This document shows positions 7,538 through 14,850 of a stretch of 48,429 nt of DNA, piece after piece (positions within the stretch are counted from its first letter, which is position 1; each line of letters starts with the position of its first letter). This DNA is from Streptococcus suis 10581. Its GTDB lineage: Bacteria; Bacillota; Bacilli; Lactobacillales; Streptococcaceae. Under the pieces are notes generated by a model. The model saw only the letters and a program-made list of their open reading frames with translations. It was not told where the DNA came from and ran no database searches. Location of the stretch: the NCBI GenBank assembly GCA_000440235.1, contig ALKQ01000051.1, forward strand, positions 1-48,429, read 5' to 3'. A program made the position numbers and the translations under genes.

Positions 7538-7948
7538 ATGAATATCAAAGAAGTTAGTGATGTAACAGGTCTATCAGCAGATACCATTCGCTACTATGAG
7601 CGGATAGGACTTATTCTCAAAATTGCAAGAAAATCTTCTGGAGTAAGGAACTTTTCGGAAAGTGATGTAGCCATTTTGGAATTTATCCGCTGTTTTAGGA
7701 GTGCTGGTATGTCTATTGAGCGCTTGATTGAGTATATGGGCTTGGTGCAGGCAGGAGATAGTACAGTGGAAGCTCGGATTGATTTACTAAAAGAAGAGCA
7801 GGAAGAACTGCGGTCACGCTTGTCGGAAATTCAGCAAGCTCTAGATCGTTTAGATTATAAAATAGAAAATTACCAGACTATATTAAGAGGTGCAGAGAAT
7901 CAATTGTTCACAGACGGCGGTAGTTCATTCAAAAAAGGCAGAGGATAA
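7538..7948 (+). CDS. MerR-family transcriptional regulator
   Basis: The 136-residue protein has the MerR winged helix at residues 1-70 (NIKEVSDVTGLSADTIRYYERIGLI, then NFSESDVAILEFIRCFRSAGMSIERL). A long dimerisation coiled coil follows at about 80-125 (LLKEEQEELRSRLSEIQQALDRLDYKIENY). No cysteine pair for a metal ligand is seen at the C-terminus, so it fits the AdhR/NmlR-like group better than metal sensors. AAAGGAG lies 8 bases before the ATG. An in-frame GTG upstream falls inside the promoter and is rejected as a start. The regulator probably controls its own promoter and unknown distant genes. Confidence 0.9.
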   Translation: MNIKEVSDVTGLSADTIRYYERIGLILKIARKSSGVRNFSESDVAILEFIRCFRSAGMSIERLIEYMGLVQAGDSTVEARIDLLKEEQEELRSRLSEIQQALDRLDYKIENYQTILRGAENQLFTDGGSSFKKGRG

Positions 7949-7961
7949 CTTCTCTGCCTTT
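7934..7961 (+). terminator. Terminator after merR-type gene
   Basis: AAAGGCAGAG / CTCTGCCTTT hairpin (10-bp stem, 8-base loop) that overlaps the last codons of the regulator. It can also serve the converging gene. Confidence 0.75.
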
Positions 7962-7969
7962 ATACTTCA

Positions 7970-8284
7970 TTATTCATTTTTTCTTATAACTTGTTTGGGT
8001 TTAAATTTCTTCTTTAGCCCAATTTGAACCAAACGTAGTCCAAGAAAACCCGTCGCACTTGCCAATATGATGGCAACAAAAACAGGAATGCCTACGGATA
8101 GATAGACATAACTAGCGATGACTGTTATCAAACTAAAAAATGCGATATTAACAAAAAACAACAATTCCTTTAGACGTTCTTTATTGGTATTTTTTGCCTG
8201 ATAGGTTTGAAAATTAGCCTTTTTCTCTTTCGGGATATACTCTTCGTACTGGTACTCATGGGACTGATAGTGTCTTAATGCCAT
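7970..8284 (-). CDS. Small two-TM membrane protein (DUF3270-like)
   Basis: The 104-residue protein has a polar Tyr-rich N-terminus (HYQSHEYQYEEYIPKEKK), two hydrophobic helices at about 42-62 and 66-88, and a Lys-rich tail. The composition and layout resemble the streptococcal DUF3270 family, which I recall lying beside U32 peptidase genes as here; the match is from memory. Start 8284 is chosen because AGGAGA lies 4-5 bases upstream; a start 39 bases further upstream lacks one. The function is unknown. Confidence 0.75.
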   Translation of the reverse strand: MALRHYQSHEYQYEEYIPKEKKANFQTYQAKNTNKERLKELLFFVNIAFFSLITVIASYVYLSVGIPVFVAIILASATGFLGLRLVQIGLKKKFKPKQVIRKNE

Positions 8285-8428
8285 ATCGTCTCCTTCTCTG
8301 CTCCCTAAAGAATACCATAACATTGCTGAATTTTTATGTCATTTATATTACAATAATGTTACAAGAGAAAAATTAGAAAAGTCTGAACATTAAAATACAG
8401 GTAGTCACTTATCAGATATTGCTCTTTT

Positions 8429-8437
8429 TGATATAAT
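8429..8437 (+). promoter_or_regulatory. Extended -10 promoter, probably giving a leaderless mRNA
   Basis: TGATATAAT (extended -10) ends at 8437. The ATG of the downstream U32 gene begins at 8445, about where transcription should start, and no Shine-Dalgarno sequence fits between them. Confidence 0.6.
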
Positions 8438-8444
8438 TATCTTT

Positions 8445-9374
8445 ATGGAAAAAATTATCATTACAGCAACAGCTGAAAGTATTGAGCAGGTCAAAGAACT
8501 GCTTGTAGCGGGAGTTGACCGTATTTATGTTGGGGAAGAGGATCATGCCCTTCGCATCCCAACAAATTTTACCTATGATGAACTCAGGGAAATAGCAGAG
8601 CTAGTTCATAGCGCTGGGAAGGAATTGACGGTCGCTGCCAATGCCCTCATGCATCAAGATATGATGGACAATATCAAACCGTTTATGGAGCTAATGAGGG
8701 AAATCAAGGTTGATTATCTGGTTGTCGGAGATACTGGAATTTTCTATATCAATAAACGTGATGGCTACAATTTTAAGCTAATCTACGACACCTCAGTATT
8801 TGTCACCTCCAGTCGACAAATCAACTTCTGGAAAGATCATGGAGCAGTAGAGGCTGTTTTGGCAAGAGAGATTCCATCAGAAGAACTCTTTGATATTGCT
8901 AAAAACTTGGAAATGCCAGCGGAAATCTTGGTCTACGGCGCCTCTGTTATTCACCATTCTAAACGAACCTTGTTACAGAATTACTACAATTTTACAAAGG
9001 CTGATGAAACGGACTTGTCACGGGGACGCGGACTTTTCTTAGCTGAGCCGAGCGACCCAGATAGCCACTATTCCATTTTTGAAGATAAGCATGGCACCCA
9101 TATCTTTATCAACAATGACATTGATATGATGACCAAGCTATCAGAATTAGATGAACATGGTTATCATAATTGGAAACTTGATGGTATCTATTGCCCTGGT
9201 CAGAACTTTGTTGAAATTGTTAAGCTTTTTGTTCAAGCAAGAGATTTGATTGAAAAAGGCGACTTCACTTATGATCAGGCCTTCCTTTTGGATGAACAGG
9301 TACGCAAGCTCCATCCAGCTGAACGTGGCTTGGATACAGGCTTCTACGAATTTGACCGCAATAAGGTTAAATAA
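8445..9374 (+). CDS. trhP1: U32 peptidase-family tRNA hydroxylation protein, TrhP1-like
   Basis: The 309-residue protein matches the shorter of the paired Firmicute U32 proteins (B. subtilis YrrN/TrhP1). The family works in making 5-hydroxyuridine at wobble position 34 of tRNAs, the first step to mo5U in Gram-positive bacteria, although it was first named as a peptidase. Visible family patterns include an N-terminal VDRIYVGEEDHALRIP and KELTVAANALMH. It has fewer cysteines than its partner at 9611. It is the first of two U32 genes on the plus strand. It appears to lack a Shine-Dalgarno and is probably translated from a leaderless message. Confidence 0.85.
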   Translation: MEKIIITATAESIEQVKELLVAGVDRIYVGEEDHALRIPTNFTYDELREIAELVHSAGKELTVAANALMHQDMMDNIKPFMELMREIKVDYLVVGDTGIFYINKRDGYNFKLIYDTSVFVTSSRQINFWKDHGAVEAVLAREIPSEELFDIAKNLEMPAEILVYGASVIHHSKRTLLQNYYNFTKADETDLSRGRGLFLAEPSDPDSHYSIFEDKHGTHIFINNDIDMMTKLSELDEHGYHNWKLDGIYCPGQNFVEIVKLFVQARDLIEKGDFTYDQAFLLDEQVRKLHPAERGLDTGFYEFDRNKVK

Positions 9375-9405
9375 CAATAGTTTTATCACAATTTATTTAC
9401 TTTAA

Positions 9406-9488
9406 CCTGGCAGAGTTAGCTCTGTCCTATGTTTCCGAGTGAAACAACATCGTTTACAGTATTCTATCCTGGCAGAGTTAGCTCTGTC
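9406..9488 (+). repeat. Tandem pair of 21-bp palindromic repeats
   Basis: CCTGGCAGAGTTAGCTCTGTC occurs at 9406-9426 and again, identically, at 9468-9488 (period 62). Each copy contains the dyad CAGAG-TTAG-CTCTG. The sequences after both units also resemble each other (GTTTCC...ATCGTTT after unit one, GTCTCC...ATCGTTT near 9551). This is a structured repeat between the two U32 genes, and no coding potential is seen. Confidence 0.8.
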
Positions 9489-9553
9489 ACTTACTATGTA
9501 AGGTCAGAGCACGAAAACGCCTTTGGGCGATTTTCTAAACTCTGCACTAGGTC

Positions 9554-9583
9554 TCCACATGAAAAAATATCGTTTCATGTGGA
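9554..9583 (+). repeat. Perfect hairpin in trhP2 leader
   Basis: TCCACATGAAA and TTTCATGTGGA form a perfect 11-bp stem with an 8-base loop, 27 bases before the trhP2 start. No T tract follows, so it is not a terminator. It may stabilise the message or be the end of the repeat element at 9406. Confidence 0.7.
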
Positions 9584-9610
9584 AACCGTCGCAAATAGAG
9601 GAGATTTTAC

Positions 9611-10900
9611 ATGACGTCAAAAACATTAAAGCGTCCCGAGGTCTTGTCACCTGCTGGGACTTTGGAAAAATTGAAGGTTGCCATTGATTATGGTGCTGAT
9701 GCGGTCTTTGTTGGCGGTCAGGCCTACGGTCTGCGTAGCCGAGCTGGTAACTTTACCATGGACGAGATGCGGGAAGGGATTGAATATGCCCACGCCCGTG
9801 GCGCCAAGGTCTATGTTGCTGCCAACATGGTGACCCACGAAGGCAATGAAGAAGGAGCAGGAGCCTGGTTCCGTGAATTGCGGGACATGGGCTTGGATGC
9901 TGTTATCGTATCTGACCCGGCTCTCATCGTTATCTGTGCAACCGAAGCACCAGGCCTTGAAATCCACCTGTCTACCCAGGCTTCATCAACCAACTATGAG
10001 ACCTTCGAGTTCTGGAAGGAATTGGGCTTGACTCGTGTCGTTCTGGCCCGCGAAGTGACCATGGAAGAAGTGGCTGAAATCCGCAAACGGACAGACGTTG
10101 AGATTGAAGCCTTTGTTCACGGAGCCATGTGTATCTCCTACTCAGGTCGCTGCGTCCTCTCCAACCACATGAGCAAACGCGATGCCAACCGTGGCGGATG
10201 TTCTCAGTCTTGCCGCTGGAAGTACAACCTCTACGACCTCCCATTTGGCGAAGAACGCCGTTCGATTAAGGGGGAAATACCAGAGGAGTTCTCTATGTCT
10301 GCGGTGGATATGTGTATGATCGACCATATCCCAGACATGATTGAAAATGGGGTTGATAGTCTGAAAATCGAAGGTCGAATGAAATCTGTCCACTACGTAT
10401 CAACCGTAACCAACTGCTACAAGGCAGCGGTAGATGCTTATCTTGAAAGCCCAGAAAAGTTTGAAGCGATCAAGCAAGACCTGATTGATGAGATGTGGAA
10501 GGTTGCCCAACGTGAATTGGCGACAGGTTTCTACTATAGCCCGCCGAGTGAAAATGAGCAACTCTTTGGAGCCCGCCGTAAGATTCCAGAATACAAATTC
10601 ATCGCCGAAGTAGTGGCTTTTGACAAGGAAACCATGACTGCAACCATTCGTCAGCGTAATGTTATCAACGAAGGTGACCAAGTAGAGTTTTACGGACCAG
10701 GTTTCCGTCATTTTGAAACCACTATTCAGGACTTGCATGATTCAAATGGAGAAAAGATTGACCGTGCCAACAAGCCGATGGAACTCTTAACTATTAAGCT
10801 GGACCGTGAAATCTATCCTGGCGACATGATCCGTGCCTGCAAATCAGGCCTCATCAACCTCTACCAAGAAGATGGACAATCCCTAACTATTCGTGCATAA
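9611..10900 (+). CDS. trhP2: U32 peptidase-family tRNA hydroxylation protein, TrhP2-like
   Basis: The 429-residue protein is the longer U32 partner (B. subtilis YrrO/TrhP2-like), acting with TrhP1 in prephenate-dependent tRNA U34 hydroxylation. The U32 signature appears at about residues 165-205 as EAFVHGAMCISYSGRCVLSN followed by RDANRGGCSQSCRW. The conserved cysteines there are likely iron-sulfur ligands in this family. The C-terminal 80 residues form a small beta domain (VIEGDQ-like segment NEGDQVEFYGPGFRHFETTI). GAGGAG lies 8 bases before the ATG. It is separated from trhP1 by a repeat-filled gap of 236 bases, so the pair may not form one simple operon. Confidence 0.9.
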   Translation: MTSKTLKRPEVLSPAGTLEKLKVAIDYGADAVFVGGQAYGLRSRAGNFTMDEMREGIEYAHARGAKVYVAANMVTHEGNEEGAGAWFRELRDMGLDAVIVSDPALIVICATEAPGLEIHLSTQASSTNYETFEFWKELGLTRVVLAREVTMEEVAEIRKRTDVEIEAFVHGAMCISYSGRCVLSNHMSKRDANRGGCSQSCRWKYNLYDLPFGEERRSIKGEIPEEFSMSAVDMCMIDHIPDMIENGVDSLKIEGRMKSVHYVSTVTNCYKAAVDAYLESPEKFEAIKQDLIDEMWKVAQRELATGFYYSPPSENEQLFGARRKIPEYKFIAEVVAFDKETMTATIRQRNVINEGDQVEFYGPGFRHFETTIQDLHDSNGEKIDRANKPMELLTIKLDREIYPGDMIRACKSGLINLYQEDGQSLTIRA

Positions 10901-10907
10901 ATATAAA

Positions 10908-11119
10908 AAGGCCGAAATTTCAGCCTCAGAACGTAGATAAACTCTTAAAAATATAAAAAATTGAGAAGTTTGCGAAAGATAGCAAGTCATTAAACTCTTA
11001 GAAACATTGATATTTCGGCGTTTCTGAGAGTTTTTAATTTTCAACATAAAGAAAAAAGATTGAAGAAAATTGTCCAAAATGGACTTTTTCTTCAATCTGC
11101 AAGGCCGAAATTTCAGCCT
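10908..11119. repeat. Duplicated terminator hairpin flanking a 174-bp insert
   Basis: AAGGCCGAAATTTCAGCCT is present at 10908-10926 and again at 11101-11119. Only the second copy is followed by TTTTGTTT, making a proper terminator for trhP2; it also encodes the stop of the opposing gene. The 174 bases between hold two more hairpins and no gene: 10992-11033 (AAACTCT...AGAAAC with complement, then T-rich, itself terminator-like) and 11057-11098 (AGATTGAAGAAAA...TTTTTCTTCAATCT). Confidence 0.75.
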
Positions 11120-11436
11120 TTTGTTTGTTGTTGAGAAGTCTTGATGCTATCTGGAACCAAGGTAACTTTTTTTATGTCCTCGATTTTTATAATGCTGGTA
11201 ACCTGACGTTTGAAATTTTTCATGATAATCCGTTGGCGATCGGTATCATATTTCACAATGTCACCTGTGAAACTACGATCACCATAGATGACATGGACTG
11301 CAGCTTTTTTATATAAAGCCAGCTCCAAGTTATTCTTGATTTCTTCCTTGCTATCTGGCTCAATAGACTTAGGAGTTTTGCCATGTTCTAAAAAGATGGT
11401 GAACTGCTCGAAAATAACTTCTAAAAACCTCTTCAT
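11113..11436 (-). CDS. Small protein, possibly YolD-like (Sm-like barrel)
   Basis: The 107-residue protein has an N-terminal helix (RFLEVIFEQFTIFLE), a short helical linker, and a five-strand-like region VHVIYGDRSFTGDIVKYD followed by QRIIMKNFKRQVTSIIKIEDIKKVTLV. This strand pattern ending in an I-x-DI-x-x-V motif resembles YolD-like proteins, which often accompany DNA repair polymerases. No polymerase lies nearby, and the resemblance is by eye only. GAAAGGA lies upstream of the ATG. Its stop codon is inside the hairpin copy at 11101-11119. Confidence 0.6.
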   Translation of the reverse strand: MKRFLEVIFEQFTIFLEHGKTPKSIEPDSKEEIKNNLELALYKKAAVHVIYGDRSFTGDIVKYDTDRQRIIMKNFKRQVTSIIKIEDIKKVTLVPDSIKTSQQQTKG

Positions 11437-11527
11437 GGCATAATCCTTTCAAACTTGATATAATTATATTATCTAATTTTTATAAAAATGACAAGCTTTT
11501 TCGAATAGATAAGTGAGGAGGTAACAA

Positions 11528-11743
11528 ATGGCAGAATTTACATTTGAAATTGAAGAAAAATTATTGGTCTTATCTGAAAATGATAAAGGATGGACCAAGG
11601 AGCTTAATCGAGTATCTTTTAATGGCGCACCAGCCAAGTTTGATATCCGAACCTGGAGCCCTGACCACACTAAGATGGGCAAGGGGATCACGCTCAGCAA
11701 TGAGGAATTCCAAGTCCTCTTGGATGCCTTTGCTAATAAATAA
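11528..11743 (+). CDS. ydbC: YdbC-family PC4-like single-stranded nucleic-acid-binding protein
   Basis: The 71-residue protein (start MAEFTFEIEEKLLVLSEN) matches the YdbC family, prokaryotic relatives of the PC4 transcription coactivator that bind single-stranded DNA as dimers. The sequence shows four strands with basic and aromatic residues (GWTKELNRVSFN, FDIRTWSPDHTKMGKGI) and a C-terminal helix (LSNEEFQVLLDAF), the expected PC4 layout. GGAGG lies before the ATG. It stands alone and ends at a strong terminator shared with bioY. Confidence 0.85.
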   Translation: MAEFTFEIEEKLLVLSENDKGWTKELNRVSFNGAPAKFDIRTWSPDHTKMGKGITLSNEEFQVLLDAFANK

Positions 11744-11746
11744 ATG

Positions 11747-11778
11747 AAAGAAGCCTAAGAAAAATAGGCTTCTTTTTT
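11747..11778. terminator. Bidirectional terminator between ydbC and bioY
   Basis: AAAGAAGCCTA / TAGGCTTCTTT hairpin followed by TTT. The right arm and loop encode the last residues and stop codon of bioY on the other strand. Confidence 0.85.
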
Positions 11779-12294
11779 GGTGATAGGTTGCAATAGGCGG
11801 TGGCATAGAGTAACAATGGAAATTTTGACCAAGTCTGGCAGGATAAAGGGAAGGACTGTCCAGGCTAAGGTATCTGACCAGCTCGCTCCTGAAACAAGCT
11901 TAAAGACCAAACAGCCTATAAGGAAGCAACTTGCAGTTCCAAGTAGGCAGGCTAGAAAAATTGTGACTGGTGAGGAGTCTGATTTAGTGAGGGCAGAAGT
12001 GATGATAGTGTAGAGTAGAAAACCCCATAGAAAGCCAGATGTCGGTCCTGTGAGTGCAGCAAAGCCACCAGAAAAACCAGCAAAAACAGGTAAACCGATA
12101 GCGCCAAGAACTAGATATAAGCTGACACTTGTAATTGCCTCCTTGGGTTTGTATAGACAAGCTACTAAGCCGATAGCTAGGGTTTGTAATGTAAATGGTA
12201 CAGGCCCGATAGACAGACTGATTTGCGAAAGGGTGGAAATTAAGGCTGTTCCAATAGCGATATAAACAAGTGATTTGATAGAAGTTGCTTTCAT
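11755..12294 (-). CDS. bioY: Biotin ECF transporter S-component BioY
   Basis: The 179-residue membrane protein has about six hydrophobic helices and the BioY pattern: an N-terminal helix with ALISTLSQISLSIGPVPFTLQT, then KEAITSVSLYLVLGAIGLPVFAGFSGG. It binds biotin and works with the shared ECF energising module, which is not in this window. The length is normal for the family. GAGGA lies before the ATG. The promoter and operator just upstream suggest repression by biotin-loaded BirA. Confidence 0.92.
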   Translation of the reverse strand: MKATSIKSLVYIAIGTALISTLSQISLSIGPVPFTLQTLAIGLVACLYKPKEAITSVSLYLVLGAIGLPVFAGFSGGFAALTGPTSGFLWGFLLYTIITSALTKSDSSPVTIFLACLLGTASCFLIGCLVFKLVSGASWSDTLAWTVLPFILPDLVKISIVTLCHRLLQPITKKEAYFS

Positions 12295-12357
12295 TTGTTA
12301 TCCTCTTAAAATTTTATAGTTAACAAAAATTATAGTGAGATTGGATAAGAAAGTCAA
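12295..12357 (-). promoter_or_regulatory. bioY promoter with BirA-like operator
   Basis: On the minus strand TTGACT (12352-12357) and TATAAT (12329-12334) are 17 bases apart. Immediately downstream, TTGTTAAC (12319-12326) and GATAACAA (12295-12302) form a near-perfect dyad with a 16-base spacer. This resembles the TTGTTAAC-N14-16-GTTAACAA biotin operators described in Firmicutes. The second half-site covers the Shine-Dalgarno region, so binding would block early transcription. Confidence 0.75.
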
Positions 12358-12499
12358 TGCTCTTTCATCGGATGTAACAACTCTATAGGTGATTTTTATA
12401 ACAGCTAATAAGAAACTTATATAGTAAAAAAACAACAAATTATATGTAAAACAACCTATACTTATGCTAGAATAATAAAAAAAGAAAGTGAGAATTTCT

Positions 12500-13237
12500 A
12501 TGACAGAATTACTTGATATTTACCGTACTCTTAAATCTAAAACTTGGGTAGACTTGACTCACCAAATCAATGAAAAGAGCCCGCATTTCCCTGCGCTACC
12601 AGCTCTCGAAAAGAAAGCCCTATTTACTCATAAGGATGGCTTCTTTGTCGAACAATTTACGGTTGTGGGGCAGTATGGAACCCATATTGATCCTCCGATT
12701 CATTTTGTAGAAGGAGCTCGTTATCTTGATGAGATTGATTTGAAAGATTTACTCCTGCCACTCTACGTTATTGATAAATCAGCTGCTGTTATAGCAAATA
12801 ATGACTACGAGATAACTAAGTAGGATATTTTAGACTTTGAGGCTGAATATGGTCCGATAGTGCCAGAATCTTTTGTTGCCTTTCGTTCGGATTGGTCAAA
12901 GCGCTGGCCTAGTCAAGATGCCATTCGTAATCTAGACGAAGATGGAGTTCAACGTACACCAGGATGGAGCCATGAAGCCCTAGAATATTTGATTGAAGAA
13001 CGTCAGGTGAAAGCAGTTGGCCATGAAACTTTGGATACCGATTCAGGAGTATCTGCAGCCAAATACGGAGGAAGTTTACCAGAAGAATACTATCTCCTAT
13101 CAAAAGATATTTATCAGTTGGAAGTATTGGCAAACTTGGATCAGGTACCACCAACAGGTGCATTGATTTCAATCGCTTTTCCTCATTGGGAGAAGGCTTC
13201 GGGTTCACCAGTGCGAGCAATTGCTATATTACCATAA
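12500..13237 (+). pseudogene. Cyclase-family (kynurenine formamidase-like) hydrolase, broken by a stop
   Basis: The reading frame encodes a metal-dependent cyclase/formamidase of about 245 residues. The signature GQYGTHIDPPIHF appears near residue 60, and VGHETLDTDSGV, a second family block, appears later. After residue 107 an in-frame TAG (12821-12823) interrupts it; the same frame then continues with DILDFEAEYGPIVPESFVAFRSDW to a stop at 13237. There is no length change, so a single base substitution explains the damage. The product would be truncated before part of the active site. A strong bidirectional terminator follows. Confidence 0.85.
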
Positions 13238-13238
13238 G

Positions 13239-13279
13239 AAAAAGTCCAGACAGTGCTGACCTTCATGTCTGGACTTTTT
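13239..13279. terminator. Bidirectional terminator
   Basis: AAAAAGTCCAGACA and its exact complement form a 14-bp stem with T tracts on both strands, between the cyclase pseudogene and gor. Confidence 0.85.
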
Positions 13280-13287
13280 CAATTGAG

Positions 13288-14637
13288 TTAACGCATAGTA
13301 ACAAATTCTTCAGAACCTGTCGGATGGATGGCGACAACGGCATCAAATTCTTCTTTTGTAGCTCCCATTTTGATAGCAACTGAGAATCCTTGAATCATTT
13401 CATCGACACCATAGCCAATGCCGTGCAGTCCAACGACTTTTTCATTTTCACCCACAGTTACTAATTTAAACTTAGCCATTTGGCGATTGTTTTCTAGGGC
13501 AGTGTACATAGAAGTAAAGGCTGAAGTATAGACTTTTACATTTTCCTGACCGTATTGAGCAATCGCTTCGTCCTCAGTTAGACCAACGGTTCCGATAGCG
13601 GGGTGAGAAAAGACGACAGTTGGGATGGTTGTGTAATCCATTTTTGCGGTTGGTTTATTGTTAAATAAACGTTCTGCCAAAAGACGACCTGCCTTGATTG
13701 CAACAGGTGTTAATTCTTTTTCACCAGTTACATCACCGAGGGCATAGATGCCTGGTACAGCTGTTTCTTGGTATTCATTGACAGAAATATGTCCTGAAGA
13801 AGTAAGTTGAACACTAGTTGCTTCCAGGTTGAGTTTGTCAATATTTGGTTTACGTCCAATTGCCCAAAGGACCTTCTGAGCAATATGGTTACTACCGTCA
13901 GCAAAGTTAATCTGGATTTGTCCATCACCAGTTTTTTCAAGACTGACAGGAGTTTTCCCGGTATGGAGTGGAAGGTTGGTACGTTGCATTTCTTCCATCA
14001 AGGCATCAACAATGTAGGTATCAAAGCTACGAAGAGGGCGATTTCCACGAACAAATAGGTCAGTTTGGACACCGAGTCCATGTAGGAGACCGGCCATTTC
14101 CACAGCGATATAACCAGCACCAATCACAGCCACAGAAGAAGGTAACTCTTCCCATGCAAAGACATCGTCAGATACAATCCCTAGCTCACTGCCAGGAATA
14201 GCAGGGACTACCGGTTTGGCACCGGTTGCAATGACAATGTGTTTGGCACGAATCAGCTCACCATTGACTTCAACCGTTTGATTATCCACAAAACGTGCGA
14301 AACCCTGGATAACTTCTACTCCGTTATTGTTAAAAGTATTACCGTAGGATGCGCGTGAACGCTCAATATAGGCTTCGCGATTTTTACGCAAGGTGGCAAA
14401 ATCAAATTTTACATCCTGGCTGGTAAAACCATACTCAGGTCCATAGTGGTGAATGGCTTCAGCCACTTGAGAACCGTACCACATAATTTTTTTGGGTACA
14501 CAACCAAGGTTAACACAGGTCCCTCCTAGATAGCTTCCTTCGATCACAGCAGCCTTAGCCCCATAGATAGCAGCACGGTTCATAGTAGCAATACCGCCGC
14601 TGCCCCCACCAATGGCAATAATATCAAATTCTTTCAT
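13288..14637 (-). CDS. gor: Glutathione-disulfide reductase
   Basis: The 449-residue flavoprotein reduces oxidised glutathione with NADPH. The FAD-binding [14 protein letters not shown] is at residues 9-22, and the redox-active pair is in [13 protein letters not shown] (Cys42 and Cys47). An NADPH-binding [11 protein letters not shown] lies near residue 175, with a downstream [12 protein letters not shown] carrying the arginines expected for NADPH. The C-terminal [12 protein letters not shown] provides the catalytic His of the partner subunit. The length is typical. GGAGAAA lies before the ATG. In pneumococcus gor also neighbours a MacAB-like pump, supporting the assignment. Confidence 0.95.
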   Translation of the reverse strand: MKEFDIIAIGGGSGGIATMNRAAIYGAKAAVIEGSYLGGTCVNLGCVPKKIMWYGSQVAEAIHHYGPEYGFTSQDVKFDFATLRKNREAYIERSRASYGNTFNNNGVEVIQGFARFVDNQTVEVNGELIRAKHIVIATGAKPVVPAIPGSELGIVSDDVFAWEELPSSVAVIGAGYIAVEMAGLLHGLGVQTDLFVRGNRPLRSFDTYIVDALMEEMQRTNLPLHTGKTPVSLEKTGDGQIQINFADGSNHIAQKVLWAIGRKPNIDKLNLEATSVQLTSSGHISVNEYQETAVPGIYALGDVTGEKELTPVAIKAGRLLAERLFNNKPTAKMDYTTIPTVVFSHPAIGTVGLTEDEAIAQYGQENVKVYTSAFTSMYTALENNRQMAKFKLVTVGENEKVVGLHGIGYGVDEMIQGFSVAIKMGATKEEFDAVVAIHPTGSEEFVTMR

Positions 14638-14773
14638 GAGTTTTTCTCCTCTAAATGATAATTATCTTCATTCTATCGTTTTTTTACTTATCAATCAAAA
14701 ATCCGCTACGTTCTCTTACAAAATTGTAAGTAGGAAAAATACCGAACTTTTTGTAAAATAATTAAGAAAACAC

Positions 14774-14802
14774 TTGCAAAAAAACGTGTATTTGTGTATT
14801 AT
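14774..14802 (+). promoter_or_regulatory. Promoter of the MacAB-like operon
   Basis: TTGCAA (14774-14779) and TATTAT (14797-14802) are separated by 17 bases, 48 bases before the adaptor gene. Confidence 0.65.
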
Positions 14803-14850
14803 AAAGACAATACAAAATAAATATGTTTTGAATTAGAAAAGGAGTATCAT

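Noticed and set aside
9429..9614. Small open frame between the two U32 genes
   Set aside because: It runs through palindromic repeats and has no ribosome site or plausible protein sequence.
10883..11095. Small minus-strand open frame in the hairpin-rich gap after trhP2
   Set aside because: It is composed of inverted repeats and A/T tracts, with low-complexity translation and no start signal.
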